Assembly: GCA_947455875.1 (NCBI GenBank)
Contig: CANGSD010000126.1
Span: 1-5,035 of the forward strand
Direction of reading: 5' to 3'
From: Comamonadaceae bacterium
GTDB taxonomy: Bacteria > Pseudomonadota > Gammaproteobacteria > Burkholderiales > Burkholderiaceae
Length of the DNA: 5,035 bases
Part shown: positions 1 through 5,035 of the stretch, in pieces
Layout of the letters: each line of letters opens with the position of its first letter
How positions within the stretch are numbered: position 1 is the stretch's first letter
Position numbers and translations under genes: made by a program
The notes under the pieces: generated by a model
Databases searched by the model: none
The model's input: the letters and a program-made list of their open reading frames with translations, nothing else
What the model was told of the DNA's origin: nothing

Positions 1-1
1 C

Positions 2-1597
2 TGTGAGTTGGACATCCAGGCGGCGCGCGCCGATGTCCAAGGTGATCAGGTCGCCCGTTCGAATCAGGGCCAGCGGGCCACCGACCGCGGATTCGGGCGA
101 GACATGCAGCACGCAGGTGCCGTAGTGGGTGCCGCTCATGCGGGCATCGGAGATGCGCAGCATGTCGCGCACGCCTTGTTTGAGCAGCTTCTTCGGTATG
201 GGCAGGTTGCCCCACTCGGGCATGCCGGGGCCCCCCACCGGTCCGCCATTGCGTAGCACCAGCACCGTGTTCTCGTCGGCATCCAGATCGGGATCGTTCA
301 CCGCCGCAAGCATCTGCGCATTCGAGTCGAACACCAGCGCACGGCCTGTGTGTCGCAGCAGGCGGGGGCTGGCGGCCGAGGGTTTGAGCACCGCGCCGTC
401 CGGACACAGATTGCCCCGCACCACGGCCAGCGCCATCGCCGCTTCCGGGCAATCGGCGGGCGCGCTGACCAGAGGGCGCGAGGGATCGCGGATCACTTCG
501 TCGTCGGTGCACAGGTGGCCGGCAATGTTCTCGCCCAGGCTCTTGCCCGTCACCGTCGCGGCGCTCAGGTCCAACACGCTCGCGATCCGGTTCAACAGGG
601 CCGGAACACCGCCGGCGTAATGGAAGTCCTCCATCAGTCGGTCGCCCGAGGGAAAGAGGTTGGTGATGACGGGCACGCGCTGGGCGATGGCGTCAAAGTC
701 GTCCAGGCCCAGGGTGACGCCCGCGCGTGCGGCCATCGCGGGCAGGTGCACGGCGGCATTGGTCGATCCGCCCAGCGCCATCCAGGTGGCCACGGCATTG
801 AGGAAAGAAGCGCGCGTGATCAAGCGCGAGGGCCGCAGGTCTTCCCACACCATCTCCACTGCGCGCTGCCCGCACACCCACGCCATGCGCGAGTGCGCCG
901 CGTCCATCGCGGGAATGCTGGTGGAGCCGGGCAAGGTCAGGCCCATGGCCTCGACGATCGAGGTCATGGTGCTGGCGGTGCCCATGGTGTTGCAGGTGCC
1001 GGGCGAGCGCGTCATCCGCGCTTCCAGCGCGATCCACTCCGCTTGGTCAATCGCACCGACGGTGTACTGCTCCCAGTATTTCTTGGTGTGGGTGCCAGCA
1101 CCGACCGTGGCGCCCTTGTAGCGGTCATTGAGCATGGGGCCGGCCGCCAGGAAGATGGCCGGAATGTCCATCGACAGCGCGCCCATGACCAAGCCGGGCG
1201 TGGTCTTGTCGCAGCCCCCCATCAGCACCACACCATCGAGCGGCAGGCTGCGCAGGAGCTCCTCGGCCTCCATCGCCAGCATGTTGCGGTAGATCATGGT
1301 CGTGGGCTTGACCATGACCTCGCCCAGACTCAGGGCGGGCAGCTCGAAGGGATAGCCCCCCGCCTGCAGCACACCGCGCTTGACGGCTTGCACGCGCTCA
1401 CGCAAGTGGGCATGACAGGGCGAGAGCTCGCTCCAGGTGTTGATGATGCCGACCACAGGTCGGCCCATGAACTCGTCGCGCGCCAGCCCCTGCTGCTGCA
1501 TGCGCTGTCTGTGGGCAAAGCCCCGGATGTCGTCGCTGGCCAGCCAGCGCTGGCTGCGCAACTCCTTCAAGGTCTTGCGGCGCGGCGACGACTCCAT
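2..1597 (-). CDS. IlvD/Edd-family dehydratase, L-arabinonate dehydratase-like (3' end cut by window start)
   Basis: This enzyme should remove water from a 2,3-dihydroxy (sugar) acid to give a 2-keto-3-deoxy acid, in the cytoplasm, using a [2Fe-2S] cluster and Mg2+. 532 codons are visible, starting at the ATG at 1597; the family is usually about 570-590 residues, so the last 40-60 run off the left edge. Three cluster cysteines are seen: C61 (NTWSELSPCHAH), C129 (MGGCDKTTPG, followed by K131, the usual carboxylated lysine) and C202 (PGTCNTMGTASTM). The catalytic serine is S488 in SDARMSGT. The spacing C61/C129/K131/C202 matches Rhizobium L-arabinonate dehydratase (C59/C127/K129/C200, recalled from the literature). 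It is therefore closer to the sugar-acid branch than to biosynthetic IlvD. It lies 16 bp after suyB and is probably cotranscribed with it; no clear Shine-Dalgarno is seen. Substrate is unknown: L-arabinonate, another aldonate, or 6-deoxy-6-sulfogluconate given the neighbours. Family call near certain; substrate open. Confidence 0.93.
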   Translation of the reverse strand, partial: MESSPRRKTLKELRSQRWLASDDIRGFAHRQRMQQQGLARDEFMGRPVVGIINTWSELSPCHAHLRERVQAVKRGVLQAGGYPFELPALSLGEVMVKPTTMIYRNMLAMEAEELLRSLPLDGVVLMGGCDKTTPGLVMGALSMDIPAIFLAAGPMLNDRYKGATVGAGTHTKKYWEQYTVGAIDQAEWIALEARMTRSPGTCNTMGTASTMTSIVEAMGLTLPGSTSIPAMDAAHSRMAWVCGQRAVEMVWEDLRPSRLITRASFLNAVATWMALGGSTNAAVHLPAMAARAGVTLGLDDFDAIAQRVPVITNLFPSGDRLMEDFHYAGGVPALLNRIASVLDLSAATVTGKSLGENIAGHLCTDDEVIRDPSRPLVSAPADCPEAAMALAVVRGNLCPDGAVLKPSAASPRLLRHTGRALVFDSNAQMLAAVNDPDLDADENTVLVLRNGGPVGGPGMPEWGNLPIPKKLLKQGVRDMLRISDARMSGTHYGTCVLHVSPESAVGGPLALIRTGDLITLDIGARRLDVQLT

Positions 1598-1613
1598 GCG
1601 ACTACCCGGCCGC

Positions 1614-2789
1614 TTAGGCCGACTCGAACAGGCGGGTCAGCACGAACTCGCGGTGGCCCAGCGCCTCGGCTGCCGTGAGACGGCCGTTGGCCGTGCGCAG
1701 CATGCACTCAAGCAGCTTGTCGCCGGCCTGGTCCAACGTGATGTCACGTTGCAGCAGACCCGAGGAGTCCACGTCGATGTGCTCGCTCATGAGGCGCACG
1801 GTACGCGGGTTGGCGCAGATCTTGATCACCGGCACGATGGGGTTGCCGATCACGTTGCCCTGGCCGGTGGGGAAGAAATGCACCGCATAGCCCGAGGCGG
1901 CACACAGCGTCACCATCTCGGCGGCGGCCGACGAGGAGTCCATGAACCACAGGCCCGGGTGCGAGGGGATTTCGGCCTTGTCGATCACGCCGTCGACCGT
2001 GCACTTCTTGCCGATCTTCTGGATGTTGCCCAGAGCTTTTTCTTCGATGGTGGTCAGGCCGCCAGCAATATTGCCCTTGGTCGGCTGGCTCTCGGACAGG
2101 TCGGTGGTCTTGTGGCGGTTGATCATGTCCTGGTAGCGGTTGAACATGAACATGAACTTCTCGGCCACCTCGGGCGTCTTGCAACGCTCGGCCACGATCT
2201 TCTCGCCGCCGGTGATCTCGGAGGTCTCACCAAAGCACAGGTAGTTGCCCAGAGGATGCAGCTTGTCGAAGGCATTGCCCACCGTGGGGTTGGCGCCGCA
2301 GCCGCTGGTGGTGTCGCTCTCGCCGCACTTGGTCGAGACCCACAGCTCGTGAATCGGGCAGACCTCGCGCTGCTTCTCGCTGGCCCACTGCACGAACTCG
2401 CGAGCGGCCTTGCTGGCGCGCATGATGGTGTCGTGGTCGCCATGGCCTTCGATGCCGAAGCCCACCACGGGCTTGCCGGTGGTGGCGATGCCATCGACCA
2501 CTTTCTTGGTCCAGCCGTCTTCAATGCCAATGACCACCACAGCGGCCACGTTGGGGTTGCAGCCCGCGCCGATCAGGGTGCGAAAGTGCAGGTCCAGGTC
2601 GGCGCCAAATTGCAGGCGGCCATAGGGATGGGGGATAGCCATCGCGCCCTTGATGTTGTGGGCGACGGCCTCGGCGGCGGCGTTGGACAGGTCGTCCAGG
2701 GGCAGGATGATCACGTGGTTACGGACGCCCACGCGGCCGTTTTCGCGGCGGTAGCCCAGAAAGGTCGTGTCTTTGGAAATGACGGACAT
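1614..2789 (-). CDS. suyB: (2R)-sulfolactate sulfo-lyase, large (beta) subunit; UxaA-family C-terminal catalytic domain
   Basis: This is probably the catalytic subunit that eliminates sulfite from (2R)-3-sulfolactate to give pyruvate. It belongs to the altronate/galactarate dehydratase (UxaA/GarD) family. The protein has 391 residues. It opens with [20 protein letters not shown] (8-27). Other conserved blocks are [12 protein letters not shown] (110-121), [15 protein letters not shown] (154-168, candidate metal-ligand cysteines C155 and C164), [19 protein letters not shown] (233-251), [16 protein letters not shown] (283-298) and [13 protein letters not shown] (305-317). True UxaA proteins usually have GGSD-Y-SG and FTTGRGS-G in the equivalent blocks; the variants here are those I associate with SuyB. 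The N-terminal SAF domain is a separate gene 50 bp upstream, as in SuyAB and unlike fused UxaA. I chose the ATG at 2789, with a weak GAAAG 9 bases ahead; an in-frame TTG at 2804 would add MKAFT and has no Shine-Dalgarno. Family call is firm. The substrate call is a recognition without alignment; another sulfo- or sugar acid remains possible. Confidence 0.85.
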   Translation of the reverse strand: MSVISKDTTFLGYRRENGRVGVRNHVIILPLDDLSNAAAEAVAHNIKGAMAIPHPYGRLQFGADLDLHFRTLIGAGCNPNVAAVVVIGIEDGWTKKVVDGIATTGKPVVGFGIEGHGDHDTIMRASKAAREFVQWASEKQREVCPIHELWVSTKCGESDTTSGCGANPTVGNAFDKLHPLGNYLCFGETSEITGGEKIVAERCKTPEVAEKFMFMFNRYQDMINRHKTTDLSESQPTKGNIAGGLTTIEEKALGNIQKIGKKCTVDGVIDKAEIPSHPGLWFMDSSSAAAEMVTLCAASGYAVHFFPTGQGNVIGNPIVPVIKICANPRTVRLMSEHIDVDSSGLLQRDITLDQAGDKLLECMLRTANGRLTAAEALGHREFVLTRLFESA

Positions 2790-2839
2790 GGTGAATGCTT
2801 TCAATCAGGAGAGGTTGTTCGGATCGTGGGGCGCAGGAC

Positions 2840-3121
2840 TTACCAGCGCTTGGTCTTGATGTTGTGAACGTGGGCGTGCTGGCCCGCGCTGATCGGGGCC
2901 ACCACCTTGCCCATGTCGATGCCGTATTTCCAGACCGTGTCGCCCACGGCCATGTCCTTCAGAGCCACCTTGTGACCGATCGGGATGTCGGCCTTGGCCG
3001 CGAGGTTGATCATGCGGTCTTCGTCCATGATCCAGCCGGTGAGCTTGTCGCCGTTCTTGACGCCTTCGACCACGACCACCGCCACCGTGTCCTTGGCGTC
3101 GTGCAAAACAAAATGAATCAT
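2840..3121 (-). CDS. suyA: (2R)-sulfolactate sulfo-lyase, small (alpha) subunit; SAF domain
   Basis: This 93-residue protein is a stand-alone SAF domain equivalent to the N-terminal part of UxaA altronate dehydratase. It pairs with the large subunit encoded just downstream to form the two-component lyase. The signature runs through DIPIGHKVALKDMAVGDTV (45-63) and KYGIDMGKVVAPI (65-77), and the protein ends in HAHVHNIKTKRW (82-93), a tail I associate with SuyA. A near-whole-length match to a one-domain protein argues that it is complete, not a broken UxaA. No signal peptide or membrane segment is seen, so it is cytoplasmic. The ATG at 3121 is preceded by GGAG with five bases between, a good ribosome site that rules out a longer reading starting at 3193. 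It is the first gene of the leftward operon and lies divergent to the GntR gene, which probably controls it through the palindrome in the shared promoter region. Confidence 0.87.
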   Translation of the reverse strand: MIHFVLHDAKDTVAVVVVEGVKNGDKLTGWIMDEDRMINLAAKADIPIGHKVALKDMAVGDTVWKYGIDMGKVVAPISAGQHAHVHNIKTKRW

Positions 3122-3154
3122 CGCTTCTCCAGGTAAGTGCGTTTTGGATGCGTG

Positions 3155-3184
3155 ACTGTCCTTCGGGCCCGGCCTGACTGTCAA
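3155..3184 (-). promoter_or_regulatory. Candidate sigma70 promoter for suyA-suyB-dehydratase
   Basis: Reading leftward, a perfect TTGACA -35 sits at 3184-3179. The -10 is poor: with an 18-bp spacer it would be GACAGT (3160-3155), which matches the consensus only at three positions including A2 and T6. The -35 shares six bases with the outer end of the palindrome, which fits repression by steric blocking. A weak -10 next to a perfect -35 may mean that an activator helps, or that the real start lies elsewhere. Confidence 0.4.
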
Positions 3185-3210
3185 ACAGGTCATCTAGATG
3201 ACTTGTTTGA
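3181..3210. promoter_or_regulatory. Operator palindrome, probable binding site of the divergent GntR regulator
   Basis: A 30-bp inverted repeat has 14 of 15 base pairs matching in each arm. The perfect 14-bp centre is GTCATCTAGATGAC and the perfect outer 7-bp ends are TCAAACA and TGTTTGA; the only mismatch is the G/T pair at 3188 and 3203. The TCTAGA core resembles DasR/NagR-type sites (GGTCTAGACC), which are bound by the same HutC/UTRA subgroup as the adjacent regulator. It overlaps the -35 box of suyA on one side and the candidate -35 box of gntR on the other, so one bound dimer could block both promoters. Binding by this regulator is an inference. Confidence 0.75.
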
Positions 3211-3233
3211 GTGGCGCGCCCCAAGGATTAGAC
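3203..3233 (+). promoter_or_regulatory. Candidate promoter for the GntR gene
   Basis: TTGTTT at 3203-3208 lies in the right arm of the palindrome. A weak -10 follows, ATTAGA at 3227-3232 (18-bp spacer) or TTAGAC at 3228-3233 (19-bp spacer). Either would place the transcription start at or within a few bases of the ATG at 3241. Overlap with the palindrome suggests autoregulation. The -10 match is weak. Confidence 0.3.
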
Positions 3234-3240
3234 TGCCGGC

Positions 3241-4026
3241 ATGCCTGCCACCCCACCTGCACGCCGCGAGCCCCTGAACCCGGGCCCGGGCGTGCTGTAC
3301 CTGCAGGTCAAGCGCGAGCTGCTGCGGCGGATTGAGGCCCGCGAGTGGAAGCCCGCCCAGGCGCTGCCCAATGAGCGCACCCTGGCCGACCAGTTGCAAG
3401 TGAGCATCGGCACCCTGCGGCGCGCGGTCGACGAACTGGTGCACGAGCATGTGTTGGTGCGGCGACAGGGCAAGGGGACCTTTGTCTTACTGCACTCGCG
3501 GGATCGCTACCTGTTTCAGTTCTTTCGGGTACAGGCGCGTGAAGATGGCTCGCACCTGGGGCTGCGCGCCGAACCCGAATTCCCGCAGGTGCAATGCCTG
3601 TCGTTCGAGCGCCAGCGCGCCGACGAGTCCAGCGCAGGGGCGCTGCGACTGCGCGAAAGCGATCCGGTGTTTGTGATTCACAACCGCCTGAGCCTGTCGG
3701 GTCGGCCGGTGGTGCTCGATCGCATCGTGATCTCCGCCAGCCTGTTCAAGGGCATGACCGAGAAACGCTTTCTGGAGCGCGCGAGCACCATCTACAACCT
3801 GTACCAGACCGATTTCGGCATCACCGTGCTGCATGCGCAGGAGCGCACGCGCGCCATCCTGGCCACCCGCGACGCCATGCGCCATCTGGGGGTGGCCAGC
3901 GGTGCGCCGCTGCTGGAGGTGCAGCGTCTGGCTTTGAGCTTTGGCGAGCGGCCAGTCGAATTGCGCACCTCGGTCATCGCATCGCAGCGCCACGACTATG
4001 TCTCTGACCTGACCCGCAACGAATGA
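3241..4026 (+). CDS. GntR-family transcriptional regulator, HutC subgroup (UTRA domain)
   Basis: This 261-residue DNA-binding protein probably senses a pathway metabolite and controls the divergent suyAB operon and its own transcription. The N-terminal winged helix-turn-helix spans about residues 15-85. It starts VLYLQVKRELLRRIEAREW, continues through LPNERTLADQL and SIGTLRRAVDEL (recognition helix about 55-66), and ends with the wing motif VRRQGKGTF (73-81). Residues about 88-255 fit a UTRA ligand-binding domain, with the typical DPVFVIHNRLSLSGRPVVLDR stretch near 141-161 and an ITVLHAQERTRA segment. UTRA domains usually bind sugar phosphates, amino acids or organic acids; the ligand here cannot be told. 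The ATG at 3241 has only AAGGA 13 bases upstream, which is far for a ribosome site, so translation may be nearly leaderless. The stop overlaps the next gene's start (ATGA), so the two are likely translationally coupled. Confidence 0.92.
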   Translation: MPATPPARREPLNPGPGVLYLQVKRELLRRIEAREWKPAQALPNERTLADQLQVSIGTLRRAVDELVHEHVLVRRQGKGTFVLLHSRDRYLFQFFRVQAREDGSHLGLRAEPEFPQVQCLSFERQRADESSAGALRLRESDPVFVIHNRLSLSGRPVVLDRIVISASLFKGMTEKRFLERASTIYNLYQTDFGITVLHAQERTRAILATRDAMRHLGVASGAPLLEVQRLALSFGERPVELRTSVIASQRHDYVSDLTRNE

Positions 4027-4826
4027 CGACGACTGCTTTCCTCACAGACGCACGCGCCCTGGCGCTGGAGCTGGGCCTGCTGGCTGCCAAGCAGCTGCGA
4101 CAGGCCGGTGCGCAGACCTTGCAGGTGGAGGAGAAGGCGCAGGGCGACTGGTGCAGTGCGCTGGACCGCGAGATCGAGCAGATGCTGCGTGAGCGCATCG
4201 CACAGCGCTATCCGCAGCATCAGTTCTGGGGCGAGGAAAGCCACAAGGGCACACCGAGCGTGGCGCAACTCCAAGAGCAACTCGTGTGGGTGGTGGATCC
4301 GATCGACGGCAGCATGAATTTTCTGCGGGGCTATCCGCAGTACGCCGTCTCGATCGCGCTGCTTGCAAGCGGGCAGCCGGTGGTGGCCTGTATCGTCGAT
4401 CCGGTGCGTGAAGAGGCCTACACCGCGGCGCGCGGCCAGGGCGCCACCTGCAATGGCCGGCCAATGGCCGTGGCGTCGACCGCGCAACTGAGTCAGGCGG
4501 TAGCGGCCACGGTCTTCCCCAAGCCGCGCGCGCCGTTCATGGACGACTACCTGCGGGAGTTGTCGGCGGTGATGAAGAACGTCTCGGGTGTGCGCCGCGC
4601 CGGCAGCATGGCCTTGGAGCTGGCGTATCTGGCGGCGGGGCGGATCGATGTGTTCTGGGAACGCGGCATGGGCGCCTGGGACGCGGCGGCCGGCCTGTTG
4701 CTGATCGAAGAAGCGGGCGGACAGCTGTGGGCGCTCGACGGCCAGCCCTGGTACGCGTCGAGCGCGCTAGCGGCGAGTACGCCGGGGCTGCGGGCGGAGT
4801 GGGAAGGGTTGCTCGGGGCGGTTTAG
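4023..4826 (+). CDS. Inositol monophosphatase-family phosphatase (SuhB/HisN-like)
   Basis: This 267-residue, Mg2+-dependent, Li+-sensitive-type phosphatase has all active-site blocks: K38 with the SALD motif (D48), GEES (E71, E72 at 70-73), WVVDPIDGSMNF (D92, D95 at 89-100) and GAWDAAAG (D220 at 217-224). The pattern matches human IMPA1 residues E70, D90, D93 and D220. The DGSMNF form (DGTxNF in most) followed by GYPQYAVSIAL is typical of inositol/histidinol-phosphate or SuhB-type enzymes; CysQ nucleotidases usually read DPLDGTKEF. PAP phosphatase is therefore less likely, though not excluded. Length is usual for the family and no export signal is seen. Its ATG overlaps the GntR stop (ATGA), so it is made with the regulator. 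Its substrate in this locus is unknown; a phosphorylated intermediate or by-product of the pathway is one possibility. Family sure, role not. Confidence 0.9.
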   Translation: MTTTAFLTDARALALELGLLAAKQLRQAGAQTLQVEEKAQGDWCSALDREIEQMLRERIAQRYPQHQFWGEESHKGTPSVAQLQEQLVWVVDPIDGSMNFLRGYPQYAVSIALLASGQPVVACIVDPVREEAYTAARGQGATCNGRPMAVASTAQLSQAVAATVFPKPRAPFMDDYLRELSAVMKNVSGVRRAGSMALELAYLAAGRIDVFWERGMGAWDAAAGLLLIEEAGGQLWALDGQPWYASSALAASTPGLRAEWEGLLGAV

Positions 4827-4841
4827 GGTTCGGCAAACGCG

Positions 4842-4870
4842 TTGACACCCGTCACAAGAATGGATATCTT
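4842..4870 (+). promoter_or_regulatory. Sigma70-like promoter of the small right-edge gene
   Basis: A perfect TTGACA -35 (4842-4847) is followed by a 17-bp spacer and a TATCTT -10 (4865-4870, four of six matches at the important positions). This is the best-looking promoter in the window. The expected start is near 4877, giving a leader of about 29 bases. It begins only 16 bases after the phosphatase stop, with no terminator between them. Confidence 0.7.
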
Positions 4871-4879
4871 TAAGATATC
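4863..4879. promoter_or_regulatory. 17-bp palindrome over the -10 box, probable operator
   Basis: GATATCTT and AAGATATC form perfect 8-bp arms around a single T. The site covers the whole -10 box of the promoter and lies just before a small ribbon-helix-helix-like gene. This is the usual position of an autorepressor operator. It is A/T-rich in a G/C-rich neighbourhood, so chance is unlikely. Its arms are too A/T-rich, and no T-run follows, for it to be a terminator of the phosphatase gene. Confidence 0.55.
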
Positions 4880-4905
4880 TCAAGATCGACGCAACGAGGA
4901 TCACA

Positions 4906-5035
4906 GTGACCACCAGCCAAATCGCCTTCCGCTATCGCTCACAGGACAGCACCACGGGCGTCACCCGGGCCACCGCCCAGCGCCTGGCCGCGGTGCTGGG
5001 CGTCGACGAGACGCAGGTCATTCACTTCGCCCTGC
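4906..5035 (+). CDS. Small ribbon-helix-helix-like protein (antitoxin or regulator?), cut by window end
   Basis: Forty-three codons are visible from a GTG start at 4906, with GAGGA five bases upstream as a good ribosome site; the gene continues past the right edge. The visible part reads as a short beta strand (SQIAFRY, 4-10), a helix (TRATAQRLAAVLG, 20-32) and, after a VDE turn, a second helix (TQVIHFAL, 36-43). That strand-helix-helix order is that of ribbon-helix-helix (MetJ/Arc-type) DNA-binding proteins, many of which are antitoxins that repress their own promoters. The palindrome over its -10 box supports self-regulation. The gene has its own strong promoter, so it is probably not part of the sulfolactate-like operon. 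I do not recognise the specific family, and the missing C-terminus or a partner gene to the right would decide it. Confidence 0.7.
   Translation, partial: MTTSQIAFRYRSQDSTTGVTRATAQRLAAVLGVDETQVIHFAL

Larger units (their letters stand above)
3122..3240. promoter_or_regulatory. Divergent promoter region between suyA and the GntR gene
   Basis: This 119-bp gap is the only sizeable non-coding stretch inside the cluster and must carry the start signals for both directions. It contains the 30-bp palindrome, a consensus TTGACA box for the leftward operon, a TTGTTT box for the rightward pair, and two TGACTGTC copies. No RNA gene or terminator is visible in it. Confidence 0.75.

Noticed and set aside
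350..1678. Long rightward reading frame of 442 codons opposite the dehydratase
   Set aside because: It is antisense to a clear IlvD/Edd protein carrying all cluster and catalytic residues. Its translation is rich in H, R, G and Q with no recognisable domain, as expected for the complement of a high-GC gene.
1437..2867. Long rightward reading frame of 476 codons opposite suyB
   Set aside because: It spans the antisense of suyB and its flanks and runs through gene boundaries. The H/V/G/A/D-rich sequence shows no family motif.
3487..3993. Leftward reading frame of 168 codons opposite the GntR gene
   Set aside because: It lies wholly within the regulator gene, shows no known domain and lacks a convincing ribosome site; the sense strand encodes a full HTH-UTRA protein.
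3996..4487. Leftward reading frame of 163 codons opposite the phosphatase
   Set aside because: It is antisense to the IMPase active-site region and low in recognisable content, a GC-driven shadow.
4023..4826. Calling the phosphatase cysQ because of the sulfur context
   Set aside because: The DPIDGSMNF...GYPQYAVSIAL form fits the SuhB/IMPase/HisN branch rather than the usual DPLDGTKEF of CysQ, so no gene symbol is given.
4863..4879. Palindrome as a terminator of the phosphatase gene
   Set aside because: The A/T-rich 8-bp stem with a one-base centre would not form a stable RNA hairpin, no T-run follows, and it coincides with a -10 box.
1..5035. CRISPR array, tRNA or rRNA genes, insertion sequence or attachment site
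   Set aside because: No regularly spaced repeats, cloverleaf-like segments, rRNA blocks, transposase frames or terminal inverted repeats were seen; nearly all bases are accounted for by coding regions and the promoter gaps.

Overview
The window is high-GC DNA with tightly packed genes, short intergenic gaps and heavily G/C-biased third codon positions. Protein style and gene content suggest a betaproteobacterium, probably Burkholderiales (Comamonadaceae-like). That placement is an inference; no rRNA or marker gene is present.

Layout. A leftward operon fills positions 3121 down to the left edge. It holds a 93-residue SAF-domain protein (suyA-like), a 391-residue UxaA-type catalytic subunit (suyB-like), and an IlvD/Edd-family [2Fe-2S] sugar-acid dehydratase cut by the window start. 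Together the first two look like the two-subunit (2R)-sulfolactate sulfo-lyase, which splits 3-sulfolactate into pyruvate and sulfite. A 119-bp divergent promoter region (3122-3240) separates them from a rightward pair: a GntR/HutC-family regulator with a UTRA sensor domain, and an inositol-monophosphatase-family phosphatase whose start codon overlaps the regulator's stop (ATGA). The divergent region carries a 30-bp near-perfect palindrome centred on TCTAGA, the type of core bound by HutC/DasR-like GntR repressors. It overlaps or adjoins the candidate -35 boxes on both sides.

After the phosphatase, a 79-bp gap holds a strong sigma70-like promoter whose -10 lies inside a 17-bp palindrome. It drives a small GTG-start gene, cut by the right edge, whose visible part resembles a ribbon-helix-helix protein.

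How it fits together. The likely reading is a sugar-acid/organosulfonate catabolic locus controlled by the divergent GntR protein. SuyAB would desulfonate sulfolactate. The IlvD/Edd dehydratase could act earlier, for example on 6-deoxy-6-sulfogluconate in a sulfo-Entner-Doudoroff route, with SuyAB finishing the C3 product. The sulfolactate assignment rests on recognised sequence similarity and on the split two-subunit layout. The sulfoquinovose link is a hypothesis that depends on genes left of the window.
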